Below are positions 1-7,591 of a DNA stretch of 64,000 nucleotides, one piece after another. Source of the stretch: Kitasatospora sp. GP82 (GTDB taxonomy: Bacteria; Actinomycetota; Actinomycetes; Streptomycetales; Streptomycetaceae); NCBI RefSeq assembly GCF_029892105.1, contig NZ_JARZAJ010000009.1:173492-237491 (forward strand), written 5' to 3'. A program made the position numbers and the translations under genes. Under the pieces are notes generated by a model that was not told the origin of the DNA, did no database searches, and saw only the letters and a list, made by a program, of their open reading frames with translations. Position 1 is the first letter of the stretch. Each line of letters starts with the position of its first letter.

Positions 1-1784
1 GTGCTGCCCGTCTCGGCGGTGTCGATGTGCAGCCAGAAGCTGAAGCTGGCCTTGCACCCGGCCGGGATGGTCACCGACTGCGAGAGGGTGTCGGTGTGGG
101 CGCTGCCGTAGCCGTCCAGCCACGCCTTCCAGCTGCCGGAGTGGGCGGCCTCGCCCGAGGAGTTGTCGATCACGCCGCTGGTGGCGCTCCACGGTGCGGC
201 GCTGCCGGTCTCGAAGCCCTGGTTGCCGAGCAGCTGGGCCGAGGTGCAGCCGCCGGAGGATCCGGTGACCGTCCAGGTGAAGCTCGCCGAGCCGCTGGCG
301 CCGGTGGTGTCACTCGCCGAGACCGTCACGCTGTAGGTGCCGGCCGCGCTCGCGGTGCCGCTGATCAGGCCGGTGGAGGAGTTGATGGACAGGCCGGTGG
401 GCAGCCCGCTTGCGCTGTAGCTGAGGCTCTGGCCGGAGGCCGAGTCCTTGGCGGAGACCTGAAGGCTGGCCGAACCGCCCTGCGCCGTGGTCTGGTTGCC
501 CGGGTTGGTGACGGTCACGATGTTGCCGGAGCTGCTGCCGGAGGTGAACGCCGCGGTGCCGTTCGGGGTGCCGAGACCGGTCGGGCCGTCATAGCCGGTG
601 CCCGCCGTGCAGAGGTAGGACGGTGAGCAGCTGCCGTTCGAGCCGCTGGTCACGTCGAAGAGCGACGAGGCGTGGGCGTACGGGTACGAGGCCGGGTAGC
701 CGCCGGAGGCGGGGGTGCCCGCCAGTGCGTACACGCTGGCGATGATCGGCGAGGAGGCGCTGGTGCCGCCGTAGACCGCCCAGCCGCTGCCGCCGTAGGT
801 CTGGTAGACGGCCAGGCCGGTGGCCGGGTCGGCGACCGCGGAGACGTCCGCGACGGTGCGCTGGGAGCAGCCGCTGTCGGTCTGCCAGCTGGGCTTGGGG
901 TCGTAGGAGGAGCAGCCGGAGCCGGCGCCGTTGCCGCCGGCGCTGGAGCCCCAGACCGACTCGCTCCAGCCGCGGGAGCTGGAGTCGCGGCTCAGGCTGG
1001 TGCCGCCGACGGAGGTCACGTACTGGGAGGCCGCCGGGTACTCCACGCCGTAGCCGGAGTCGCCGGAGGAGACGGTGATGGCGACGCCCGGGTGGTTGAA
1101 GTAACTGCTGTCGGAGCTCGGGTCGGTGGAGTCCTCCGAGCCGCCGTAGCTGTTGGAGACGTACTTGGCGCCCAGGGTGACGGCCTCGTTGACGGCCGCA
1201 CCGAGGTTGCTCATGTTGGCGTCGTCCGACTCGACCAGCAGGATGTGGCAGTTGGGGCAGATGGCGCTGACCATGTCGACGTCGAGCGAGATCTCCCCGG
1301 CCCAGCCGCTGTCGGCGGCGGGGTAGCTGGTGCCGCCACGCTGGTCCACCTTCTTGAAGCAGCCGTTGGCGGTGGTGCAGGCGGGCAGGCCGTACGTCGA
1401 GCGGTAGGTCGCCAGGTCCGACTCGGCGTTGGGGTCGTCGTTGGCGTCGATGATGGCGACGGTGGCGCCGGACCCGGCGGAGGATGGCAGCTTGTAGGCG
1501 GAGGCGAGGTCGGACGGGCCGTAGCCGGACGGGGTCGCGTTCGGCGCGAGCGTGTGCTGCTGGGCGATGTCCGTCCGCTCCAGCGCCAGACAGGCCATCT
1601 GACCGGCGTGGCTGGGGGCCGCGCACACCCGCTTGGTGGCGACACCGGACGTGGCGGTGGCTGCGCTCGCGGCGTGGGCGGTGGCACCGAGCAGACCGGT
1701 GGCCGCCATGGCCAGGGCCGGCAGGGCGGCCAGGAGCCGGCGCGGCCGTGGCAGGCGTGAGCCGGTGGGGGAGTGGTAGCGCAA
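1..1784 (-). CDS. Secreted S53 (sedolisin/kumamolisin-type) serine-carboxyl peptidase, C-terminus cut by window edge
   Basis: An exported endopeptidase of family S53, 594 codons visible. The start is a TTG at 1784 with GGAGG seven bases upstream, followed by a basic stretch and a hydrophobic core that look like a signal peptide. The catalytic set is visible: Glu164 and Asp168 in GEISLDVDMV, the oxyanion Asp242 in SSGDSG and the nucleophile Ser342 in YGGTSASSP, which are spaced as in sedolisins. Fewer than 100 residues separate the signal from the catalytic domain, so the usual large S53 propeptide is absent. After the catalytic domain come an Ig-like putative-Ig (He_PIG) repeat at about 428-510 and the beginning of a carbohydrate-binding-like jelly-roll (GFETGS...PW) that continues outside the window. 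Family assignment is firm; the substrate is unknown. Confidence 0.9.
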   Translation of the reverse strand, partial: MRYHSPTGSRLPRPRRLLAALPALAMAATGLLGATAHAASAATATSGVATKRVCAAPSHAGQMACLALERTDIAQQHTLAPNATPSGYGPSDLASAYKLPSSAGSGATVAIIDANDDPNAESDLATYRSTYGLPACTTANGCFKKVDQRGGTSYPAADSGWAGEISLDVDMVSAICPNCHILLVESDDANMSNLGAAVNEAVTLGAKYVSNSYGGSEDSTDPSSDSSYFNHPGVAITVSSGDSGYGVEYPAASQYVTSVGGTSLSRDSSSRGWSESVWGSSAGGNGAGSGCSSYDPKPSWQTDSGCSQRTVADVSAVADPATGLAVYQTYGGSGWAVYGGTSASSPIIASVYALAGTPASGGYPASYPYAHASSLFDVTSGSNGSCSPSYLCTAGTGYDGPTGLGTPNGTAAFTSGSSSGNIVTVTNPGNQTTAQGGSASLQVSAKDSASGQSLSYSASGLPTGLSINSSTGLISGTASAAGTYSVTVSASDTTGASGSASFTWTVTGSSGGCTSAQLLGNQGFETGSAAPWSATSGVIDNSSGEAAHSGSWKAWLDGYGSAHTDTLSQSVTIPAGCKASFSFWLHIDTAETGS

Positions 1785-2232
1785 GGGTCGACCCTCCGTG
1801 GGGGCGAGGGCACGGTGGTCCGGCCTGGGGTTACGCAGGTACCGGCCCGTGCCCGGGTGACGGATCTCGGCATGAGCTGAGCGGCGGCGGCTGGTGGCCG
1901 CGCGCCCGTCTGACTGCGCTGTACAGGAGCTGGGGTACTCCGGCACCGATGGCAGGACCATGACATACGGCGGCCCGTGGCAGATGGCTGCCCCGCGCGC
2001 CGTCCTGTGGACCGGTGCTTCACGACGCTACTGACGGGTTACCGGCGGCGACAAGGCCGAGTGCGCAGCCTTTACTTCCGCTTGCCCATCAATTGCCGGA
2101 TGAGATAGGTGACTTGGGTTCGGCGCGCACCATGCGCCCCGGACGGTGCACGCGGAGCGGGGCGGTCGGGGTGCCACCGGTCGGGGAGGAGTCGGGAAGG
2201 AACTCGTCCGATTGATCGGGCAGGATGTGCGC
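1785..2232. other. Intergenic region, promoter side of the S53 protease
   Basis: About 450 bases between the divergent S53 protease and the small unknown gene at 2233. It must hold the protease promoter. The reading frames that cross it have poor codon bias and match nothing I recognise. I see no repeat, hairpin or RNA gene. Confidence 0.5.
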
Positions 2233-2556
2233 ATGGAGGAATGGCGGACCGAGGCGTTGACCGAACTCGTACTGGACTCTGAGGCGCGTGAGGACGAACG
2301 GGTGGACGCCGCCATGGACCTGTGCGAGAGCGATGACCCCCGCGCTCGTGCGGCACTGATGCAGGTCTGCTGCGAGCAGGGCGACGAGTACTCGCTGACA
2401 GCGGCCTGTGCCGGTGAGTCCCTCGGGGAGGTCGCGGCCCGGACCGCCCCGCTGACCGTCGAGGAGTCGACGCTCTTCCGGCCGGAGGCACTGAAGGAGT
2501 ACCGCGCCTCGTACCGGCGGTTCGCCGGGGTCGGCAAGGAGGCGATCCAGGACTGA
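2233..2556 (+). CDS. Small acidic protein of unknown function (107 aa)
   Basis: I do not recognise this family. The protein begins MEEWRTEALTELVLDS and is acidic and predicted mostly helical, with a phrase (VDAAMDLCESDDPRARAAL) reminiscent of a HEAT-like helical repeat. Codon use is typical of the host, with third-position G/C. I chose the ATG at 2233 because the open frame further upstream (from 2146) is Gly/Arg-rich and does not look coding; a GTG at 2227 is an alternative. No membrane segment or catalytic motif is visible. It is transcribed away from the protease and is followed by about 260 bases of remnant and control sequence, so it is probably monocistronic. Confidence 0.6.
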   Translation: MEEWRTEALTELVLDSEAREDERVDAAMDLCESDDPRARAALMQVCCEQGDEYSLTAACAGESLGEVAARTAPLTVEESTLFRPEALKEYRASYRRFAGVGKEAIQD

Positions 2557-2648
2557 CGCCCTGTTCGGCGGCCCCTCGGGTGAGGACCCGTCAGGCAGGC
2601 TGCGCGGTCACGGTTGTCCTGGTGGCGGTGTGTGGTCTGCGTGAAGCC

Positions 2649-2710
2649 GGTGAGACCGTGTTGACACGCACCCGGTGCGGAGCCATCTCGTTGGCCAACC
2701 CCTTGCTCGC
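2649..2710 (-). pseudogene. Remnant of a short-chain dehydrogenase/reductase gene
   Basis: On the minus strand a short stretch reads ASKGLANEMAPHRVRVNTVSP. This resembles the part of classical SDR enzymes that runs from the catalytic Tyr-x-x-x-Lys helix (SASKG) to the conserved (L/M)ANE(L/M)AP-x-x-(I/V)RVN-x-(V/I)SP strand. About ten residues that normally lie between SASKG and the ANE helix are missing, and nothing upstream or downstream continues the fold, so this is a scar and not a gene. It is short, so the match could be coincidental. Confidence 0.35.
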
Positions 2711-2785
2711 CCTCGCCGCCATCGACGCCGAGGGCGGGCGGGCGACCCGCAATCTCCTGGTGGCGCCAAGGAGTGCCGTAGTCGC

Positions 2786-2824
2786 TTGTGATGGCGCCAT
2801 TGTGGTGCCATAGTGGCGTCATGG
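2786..2824 (+). promoter_or_regulatory. Promoter and triple-repeat operator of the RHH regulator, likely leaderless start
   Basis: A sigma70-like promoter is visible: TTGTGA (2786-2791), a 17-base spacer, then CATAGT (2809-2814), which puts the transcription start at about the A of the ATG at 2821. Three adjacent 11-bp copies, TGGCGCCATTG, TGGTGCCATAG and TGGCGTCATGG, fill 2792-2824, covering spacer, -10 box and start codon. A further TGGCGCCA lies at 2761-2768. Tandem sites at one helical turn suit a ribbon-helix-helix repressor, and the gene that starts inside the repeats encodes one, so I infer autoregulation. Confidence 0.7.
2792..2824 (+). repeat. Three tandem 11-bp repeats, consensus TGGYGYCATNG
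   Basis: Copies at 2792-2802, 2803-2813 and 2814-2824 with no gaps. The third copy contains the ATG of the RHH regulator. Each contains a near-palindromic TGGCGCCA core, exact in copy one and with single changes in copies two and three. Confidence 0.85.
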
Positions 2825-3357
2825 ACCTCGCGCCGTATGTCGACAACCTCCGGCACGAGCTCGCGGTCGCCGCGGACGCGGGCGGAGAAGAGGCCCGCGC
2901 CCTGGCCGAGCGGCTCACCGCCCCCCTGGAGTCGGCTGCCCGGCTCACCCTGCTGAACGCGCTCTCCGCCGCCATGGGCGAGGTCACCCGTGACCTGGCG
3001 CCGGGCTCGGTCGACGTACGGCTGCGCGGGCTCGACCCCGAGTTCGTGGTGACGCCACCGCCGAGCCAGGAGTCGTACCAGGAGCCCGAGGAGCACGAGC
3101 GCGCGCCGAGCGCTGTGCGGGCGCCCGTGCCACCCGTTCCTTCGGACGGCGACGAGGGGAGTACGGCGCGTATCAACTTCCGCCTGCCCGCCCACCTCAA
3201 GACCAGGGTCGAGGACGCCGCAGGGCAGGAGGGCCTCTCGGTCAACGCCTGGCTGGTACGGGCCGTCGCCACTGCCCTGGAGCCCGGCGAGCGCGCCGGC
3301 ACGCCGGGTCGCAGTCGCCGGGGGAGCGGGCAGGGCTTCACGGGCTGGGTCCGCTAG
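2821..3357 (+). CDS. Ribbon-helix-helix (HicB/Arc-like) DNA-binding regulator
   Basis: A 178-residue protein of the type often annotated in streptomycetes as HicB-family antitoxin. The N-terminal half (about 1-75) is helical and charged, a Pro/Glu-rich linker follows, and the C-terminal segment at about 119-158 (ARINFRLPAHLKTRVEDAAG, then SVNAWLVRAVATAL) has the beta-strand and two-helix pattern of an RHH DNA-binding fold. No HicA-like toxin lies beside it. The next gene, 90 bases downstream, encodes a DUF4097 protein, a pairing common in this group. The start at 2821 was chosen because the promoter predicts transcription beginning there and there is no Shine-Dalgarno sequence, implying a leaderless mRNA; an in-frame ATG at 2788 lies in the -35 region. 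It probably represses itself through the 11-bp repeats. Confidence 0.8.
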   Translation: MDLAPYVDNLRHELAVAADAGGEEARALAERLTAPLESAARLTLLNALSAAMGEVTRDLAPGSVDVRLRGLDPEFVVTPPPSQESYQEPEEHERAPSAVRAPVPPVPSDGDEGSTARINFRLPAHLKTRVEDAAGQEGLSVNAWLVRAVATALEPGERAGTPGRSRRGSGQGFTGWVR

Positions 3358-3446
3358 CCCGGTCGGTCTTACTCCTTCACCCAGTTTTCTCCCTCACCCG
3401 CTCTACCAGCGGGAACGCACTCCACAGCCACGAGGACGGGATAGCC

Positions 3447-4283
3447 ATGCCTAGTTTCGACACTCCCGAACCGATCTCCGTCACCCTCGAATTCGACATC
3501 GGGTCCGCCCGGATCACCGCGAGCGGGCGCACGGACACCGTCGTCGAGGTCCTGCCGAGCAACGGCGCCGACGACGCCGACGTGCGGGCCGCGCAGCAGA
3601 CCAAAGTCACCTGCTCGGGCGGCAAGTTGCTGGTCAAGGGACCCAGGAAGCGCTCCCTGTTCGGCAAGAGCGGGTCGCTCGACGTGAGTATCGAGCTCCC
3701 GGCAGGCTCGGATGTTCAGGGCACCTCGCCCCTGGCGGACTTCACCTGTGAAGGCCGTCTCGGCGACTGCAGGCTCAAGACCTCGGTCGGCGACATCCAG
3801 GTCGACGAGGCACGGGCGGTGTACCTGAAGACCGACCACGGCGACATCCGTCTGGACCGGGCGGCGGGGGACGCCGAGGTCGCCGGGGCGGGCCGGGTCG
3901 ACGTCGGCGAGATCGCGGGCGCGGCGACGGTCAAGAACCTCAACGGCGAGACCACGATCGGCGAGGTCACCGGCAGGCTGCGGGCGAACTCGTCCAACGG
4001 CCGTATCTCGGTCGGCGTCGCGCACGCCTCGGTCGACGCCAAGTCCGCCAACGGCGGCATCCGGATCGGCGAAGTGGTGCGCGGCCAGATCGTGCTCCAG
4101 ACCGCCGCCGGTGATCTGGAGGTCGGCATCCGAGAGTCCACCGCCGCCTGGCTCGACGTGAACACCCGTCTCGGCAGTGTGCGCAACTCCCTCAGCCCGT
4201 CCCAGGGGCCCGAAACCTCCGACGGGACCGTCGAGGTGCGCGCCCGCACCGGAATCGGCGACATCGTGATCCGCCGCCCCTGA
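3447..4283 (+). CDS. DUF4097-family beta-repeat protein
   Basis: A 278-residue protein with a GAGGACGGG ribosome binding site. From about residue 85 to the end it is built of short repeating beta strands (for example GDIQVDEARAVYLKTDHGDI, then VDVGEIAGAATVKNLNGETT), the single-stranded right-handed beta-solenoid pattern of DUF4097/DUF4098 proteins. There is no signal peptide or membrane helix. Its biochemical role is not established. It lies just downstream of the RHH regulator and upstream of the remains of an ABC-2 permease; in related loci this pair is often followed by a DrrAB-like ABC transporter, which suggests a once larger operon. Confidence 0.85.
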   Translation: MPSFDTPEPISVTLEFDIGSARITASGRTDTVVEVLPSNGADDADVRAAQQTKVTCSGGKLLVKGPRKRSLFGKSGSLDVSIELPAGSDVQGTSPLADFTCEGRLGDCRLKTSVGDIQVDEARAVYLKTDHGDIRLDRAAGDAEVAGAGRVDVGEIAGAATVKNLNGETTIGEVTGRLRANSSNGRISVGVAHASVDAKSANGGIRIGEVVRGQIVLQTAAGDLEVGIRESTAAWLDVNTRLGSVRNSLSPSQGPETSDGTVEVRARTGIGDIVIRRP

Positions 4284-4322
4284 CCATCCGCCCCTGACGA
4301 TCGGCGCCACAGATGCCTGACG

Positions 4323-4596
4323 ATCGCGAGCTCCCGCGCATCGTTTCTGACCGGGCATGTCGTCGGCAGTGTGATCCAGACGCTGGTCGGCACCGCGCTC
4401 GTCATCGGCGTCGCGCTCCTCATGGGTTTCAGGCCCAACGCCCCGCCCGTCGAGTGGATCGCGGCCGCCGGTCGGGCCTGCTGATGGGCACCGGATCGGC
4501 AACAGCGCGGTCGTCGCCCTCGCCTGGTGCCTCGGCCCCACTCTGGCCGGCCGCCTCTGGGCACGGGCGGCGTTCAACCACGACGCCAAACGGTAA
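4323..4596 (+). pseudogene. Decayed DrrB-like ABC-2 transporter permease
   Basis: Two blocks of an ABC-2 permease survive in different frames. The first, in the frame of 4323, reads IASSRASFLTGHVVGSVIQT and continues through a membrane helix rich in Val/Ala/Leu to PPVEWIAAAGRAC, then a TGA at 4482-4484. The second starts GLLMGTG at 4475, loses one base at about 4493-4495, and resumes as [20 protein letters not shown], ending in AAFNHDAKR and the TAA at 4594-4596. These match the middle and the last helix of daunorubicin-resistance-type permeases, so the central part is deleted and the end frameshifted. The ATP-binding partner is gone. Confidence 0.75.
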
Positions 4597-4664
4597 CTAG
4601 TCACTGCAGCAAGCCACTTCGCACATCGCCCTGCACTGCACATCGCTCTGCACTGGAGGACACC

Positions 4665-5894
4665 ATGCAGCACGAACCGCAGGAAACAGCCCCGCACTCC
4701 GACTCCGAGCCGGCGACGCTGCCGGTGGGCCGCCCCGCGGGCTGCCCGTTCGACCCGCCCGACCAGCTGGCGCGACTGCGCGAGCAACAGCCGCTCACCC
4801 GGATGCGCTACCCCGACGGGCATCTGGGCTGGCTGGCCACCGGCCACTCCACGGTCCGAGCGATAGCTGCCGACCACCGCTTCAGCTCGCGGTACGAGCT
4901 CATGCACATCCCCTTCCCGGGCACGGAAGGCGTCAAGATCCCCTCGGCGACGGTCGGCGACCTCACCGGGATCGACGCGCCCGAGCACACCCGCTACCGG
5001 AAGCTGCTCGCAGGCAAGTTCACGGTCCGCCGGATGCGCGCGCTCACCGCACGCGTCGAGCAGATCACCGCCGAGCACCTCGACACCATGGAGCGCCAGG
5101 GGCCGGCGGTGGACTTGGTGAAGGCGTTCGCACACCCCGTCCCGGCGCTGATGATCTGTGAACTGCTCGGTGTGCCCGAGTCCGAACGCGAGGACTTCAA
5201 GCGCCGTGCCGCGGCGGTGAGCGACCCGGAATCCCCCCTGGAGGACCAGATCGCCGCCATGACGGCCCTCGGGGAGTTCGTGGCCCGGCTGGTCCCGGCC
5301 AAGCGTGCCCACCCCACCGACGACCTGCTCAGCGATCTGACCACCACCGATCTCACGGATGTCGAGCTCGCCGGCATCGGCAGCTTCCTGCTCGCCGCCG
5401 GCCTCGACACCACCGCGAACATGATCGGTCTCGGTACCTTCGCCCTGCTCAGCCACCCCGAGCAGGCCGCCGCCCTGCGCGCCGACCCCGGCCTCGCCGA
5501 CCAGGCGGTCGAGGAGCTGCTCCGCTATCTGAGCATCGCCCACACCGGGGTACGGGCAGCCCTGGAGGACGTCGAGCTGAACGGTCGACTGATCAAGGCC
5601 GGCGAGTCGGTCACCCTCTCGGTGCAGGCCGCCAACCGTGACCCGGAGAAGTTCCCCGAGCCCGACACCCTCGATCTGCACCGCAAGGCCACCGGTCATC
5701 TGGCCTTCGGCCACGGTGTCCACCAGTGTCTGGGCCAGCAACTGGCCCGCGTGGAGATGCGGGTCGCCTTCCCGGCGCTGTTCACCCGGTTCCCCACGCT
5801 GCGCCTGGCCGTCCCGCCCGAGGAGGTGCCGCTGCGCACCACCATGGGCCTCGACGGGGTGCAGCGGCTCCCCGTGACCTGGGACGAGGAGTAG
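4665..5894 (+). CDS. Cytochrome P450 monooxygenase
   Basis: A 409-residue soluble bacterial class I P450 that would take electrons from a separate ferredoxin; none is encoded next to it. Landmarks: the I-helix oxygen-activation motif AGLDTT at about 246-251, the K-helix ExxR as EELLR near 283-287, and the heme loop [10 protein letters not shown] with the axial thiolate Cys355. The ATG at 4665 was chosen over an earlier in-frame ATG at 4527 because GGAGGA sits seven bases upstream and the earlier stretch belongs to the permease pseudogene. The sequence looks like the CYP105/CYP107 type, but substrate and subfamily cannot be fixed by eye. The gene stands alone, ending at a double-hairpin terminator, and faces a fragment of a second P450. 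Confidence 0.92.
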   Translation: MQHEPQETAPHSDSEPATLPVGRPAGCPFDPPDQLARLREQQPLTRMRYPDGHLGWLATGHSTVRAIAADHRFSSRYELMHIPFPGTEGVKIPSATVGDLTGIDAPEHTRYRKLLAGKFTVRRMRALTARVEQITAEHLDTMERQGPAVDLVKAFAHPVPALMICELLGVPESEREDFKRRAAAVSDPESPLEDQIAAMTALGEFVARLVPAKRAHPTDDLLSDLTTTDLTDVELAGIGSFLLAAGLDTTANMIGLGTFALLSHPEQAAALRADPGLADQAVEELLRYLSIAHTGVRAALEDVELNGRLIKAGESVTLSVQAANRDPEKFPEPDTLDLHRKATGHLAFGHGVHQCLGQQLARVEMRVAFPALFTRFPTLRLAVPPEEVPLRTTMGLDGVQRLPVTWDEE

Positions 5895-5962
5895 GCGGGC
5901 GGAACCTGTGCCCTCCGGGCGATCCCCGCTCACTGAGCGGGGATGGGAAAGGTCCGCCCGCC
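5894..5962. terminator. Composite double-hairpin bidirectional terminator
   Basis: An inner perfect hairpin, ATCCCCGCTC (5922-5931), three-base loop, GAGCGGGGAT (5935-5944), sits inside an outer inverted repeat GGCGGGCGGAACC (5894-5906) and GGTCCGCCCGCC (5951-5962). It lies between the convergent P450 gene and P450 fragment. Confidence 0.75.
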
Positions 5963-5966
5963 ACCC

Positions 5967-6330
5967 TCACTCCGCAGCCGCCGGACCTGCGGCGGCCCGC
6001 CGTTCGAGGGGCATGAGGAGGGAGGAAGGTGCCAGTGTCGTCCGCATGACCGGCCGGACAGGGCGCTTGTCCGCAGGTCTGAGGTGCCAGCGGGCGGTGA
6101 CCGTGGCCAGGGTGATGGTGGCTTCGACGAGGCCGAACGAGTCTCCGATGCACTTGCGTCGTCCGGCGCCCAGGGAGAAGAGGCCCTTGCGCTGGGCGGC
6201 GGTGACCCGTTCCGGCAGCCAGCGGTACGGATCGAAGAGCCCGGGCTCCTCGAAGACCTGTGGATCGCGGTGGAGCGCGTACGCGCAGAAGAGCACATCG
6301 CTGCGAGCGTGGTGAGGTACCTCGGCGCAC
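5967..6330 (-). pseudogene. C-terminal fragment of a second cytochrome P450
   Basis: Only the last quarter of a P450 remains. From about 6330 the minus strand reads AEVPHHARSDVLFCAYALHR, then DPQVFEEPGLFDPYRW, then the heme loop FSLGAGRRKCIGDSFG and the terminal strands. The K-helix ExxR, I-helix and everything before them are missing; upstream sequence turns into the control region of the AIM24 gene. The fragment is open as an ORF from a GTG at 6296, but without the oxygen-activating half it cannot be a working P450. The heme-loop pattern (GRRKCIGDSFG) differs from the neighbouring P450, so this was not a copy of it. Confidence 0.8.
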
Positions 6331-6466
6331 GCCCTCCCCGCACCCCACGGGGCGGACCCCGCCCTGGGCGGTGTCGGACAGGAGCGATACCGTGCGCAGC
6401 GGGCGGCGTCTGGCCGCCTGCGGCCACCGGGTGCGGACGGCCGGTCGAAACGGGGGAGGGGCCGAA

Positions 6467-7222
6467 ATGCAGGCTGTGGTCAACGGCAGCACGATGCCGG
6501 TGCTGGAGATCCAGCTGGAGCAGGGGGAGACAGTGATCTCCGCCCATGGCGAACTGTCGTGGATGTCGTCGAACATGCAGATGTCGCAGACCACGAATGC
6601 CGGTGGTGGTCGCGGCGGGCTGATGAACACGCTCAAGCGCGCGGTCAGCGGTGGCGGTATCTTCCTGACCCAGTACCAGGCGCAGGGCGGGTCCGGCCTG
6701 GTGGCCTTCGCGGCGAAGGTGCCGGGGCACATAGTGCCGGTGGACATCGCGCCGGGCCGGGGCGTTGTGGTGCACCGGCACGGCTGGATCTGCGGTACCC
6801 CCGGGGTCAGCCCGACGGTTGCCCTGCAGCAGTCCTTCCGCAGTGGCCTGTGGGGCGGCGAGGGCTTTGTGCTCCAGCGGTTGCAGGGCGAGGGGCGGGC
6901 CTGGGTCGAGCTGTCCGGTGAACTCACCAAGTACACGCTCGCGCCGGGCCAGACCATGCTGGTGCATCCCGGGCACGTAGGCATGTTCGACGAGCAGGTG
7001 CAGTTCACGATGACCAGGGTGCCGGGCATCGCGAACAAGATCTTCGGTGGTGACGGCATCTTCCTGGTGGCGCTGACCGGGCCCGGCCAGATCTGGCTGC
7101 AGAGCATGCCGTTGTCCGGCCTGGCGCACGCCCTGGAGCCCTACCTGGCCCGCGACGGTGCCGCCGCCACCGCCGAGGGTGCGGGCATCGGGTCCATCGT
7201 CGGAGGGATTCTGCGCAGCTGA
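6467..7222 (+). CDS. AIM24 / TIGR00266-family protein
   Basis: A 251-residue protein of the AIM24 family, a double-psi beta-barrel-like fold with no established enzymatic role in bacteria. Recognisable elements are the opening VLEIQLEQGETVISAHGELS, the Gly-rich segment before ISGGGIFLTQY-type sequence (here AVSGGGIFLTQYQAQGGSG) and a Gly-rich tail ending GSIVGGILRS. The ATG at 6467 has a strong GGGGGAGGGG ribosome binding site six to fifteen bases upstream; the longer upstream frame is Arg-rich and overlaps the P450 remnant. No signal peptide or transmembrane helix is present. It is isolated: the next gene begins about 370 bases away. Confidence 0.85.
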   Translation: MQAVVNGSTMPVLEIQLEQGETVISAHGELSWMSSNMQMSQTTNAGGGRGGLMNTLKRAVSGGGIFLTQYQAQGGSGLVAFAAKVPGHIVPVDIAPGRGVVVHRHGWICGTPGVSPTVALQQSFRSGLWGGEGFVLQRLQGEGRAWVELSGELTKYTLAPGQTMLVHPGHVGMFDEQVQFTMTRVPGIANKIFGGDGIFLVALTGPGQIWLQSMPLSGLAHALEPYLARDGAAATAEGAGIGSIVGGILRS

Positions 7223-7591
7223 AACCGGAGCGCCGGGCCGCCGGGGCAGGTGATCAGGAGACGACGCAGAGACCGGCACCGTGGTTGTCCGAATCCACCG
7301 TGGCCGGCTGCGTGTGACATGCCGCTGATGGCGCAATGGTCGGGTTGGGTTGTTTGGCCGCGTCAGGCTGTGGGTCTTGATCACGGTCGTCTCAGGAGCC
7401 CGTGTGTACTGGTCGCGCGAGTGGATCTTCGAAGGCGTCCGCCGGGGGCCGTGGTCGGACCCGGCGGACGCCAGGTCGCTCAATCCTCCTCGGCGCGCCC
7501 GCCAGGATCCGCACGAGCTCCGCCTGCTGCCGAGGCAGCCCCGGGGCGAGCGGTGAGGCGGCCGGGCCGCGACAAGGCTGAGAGCAGCGCG
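7223..7591. other. Gene-free region with an orphan hairpin
   Basis: Between AIM24 and the first phosphatase. A short plus-strand open stretch near 7380-7440 (LITVVSGARVYWSREWIF) looks protein-like but I cannot assign it; it may be a remnant. A strong hairpin at 7434-7472 lies in the middle. Confidence 0.45.
7434..7472. terminator. 13-bp perfect stem-loop, orphan terminator candidate
   Basis: GGCGTCCGCCGGG (7434-7446), a 13-base loop, then CCCGGCGGACGCC (7460-7472). It lies 212 bases after the AIM24 stop, too far for an immediate terminator, so it may belong to a lost gene. Confidence 0.55.

Noticed and set aside
672..1760. Plus-strand and alternative minus-strand frames over the protease (for example 589-1626 and 1211-2023)
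   Set aside because: Only the minus frame starting at TTG 1784 carries the S53 motifs; the others are shadows.
2821..3357. A classical HicAB toxin-antitoxin pair
   Set aside because: Only the HicB-like RHH protein is present; no HicA double-stranded-RNA-binding-like toxin lies beside it, and the partner is a DUF4097 protein.
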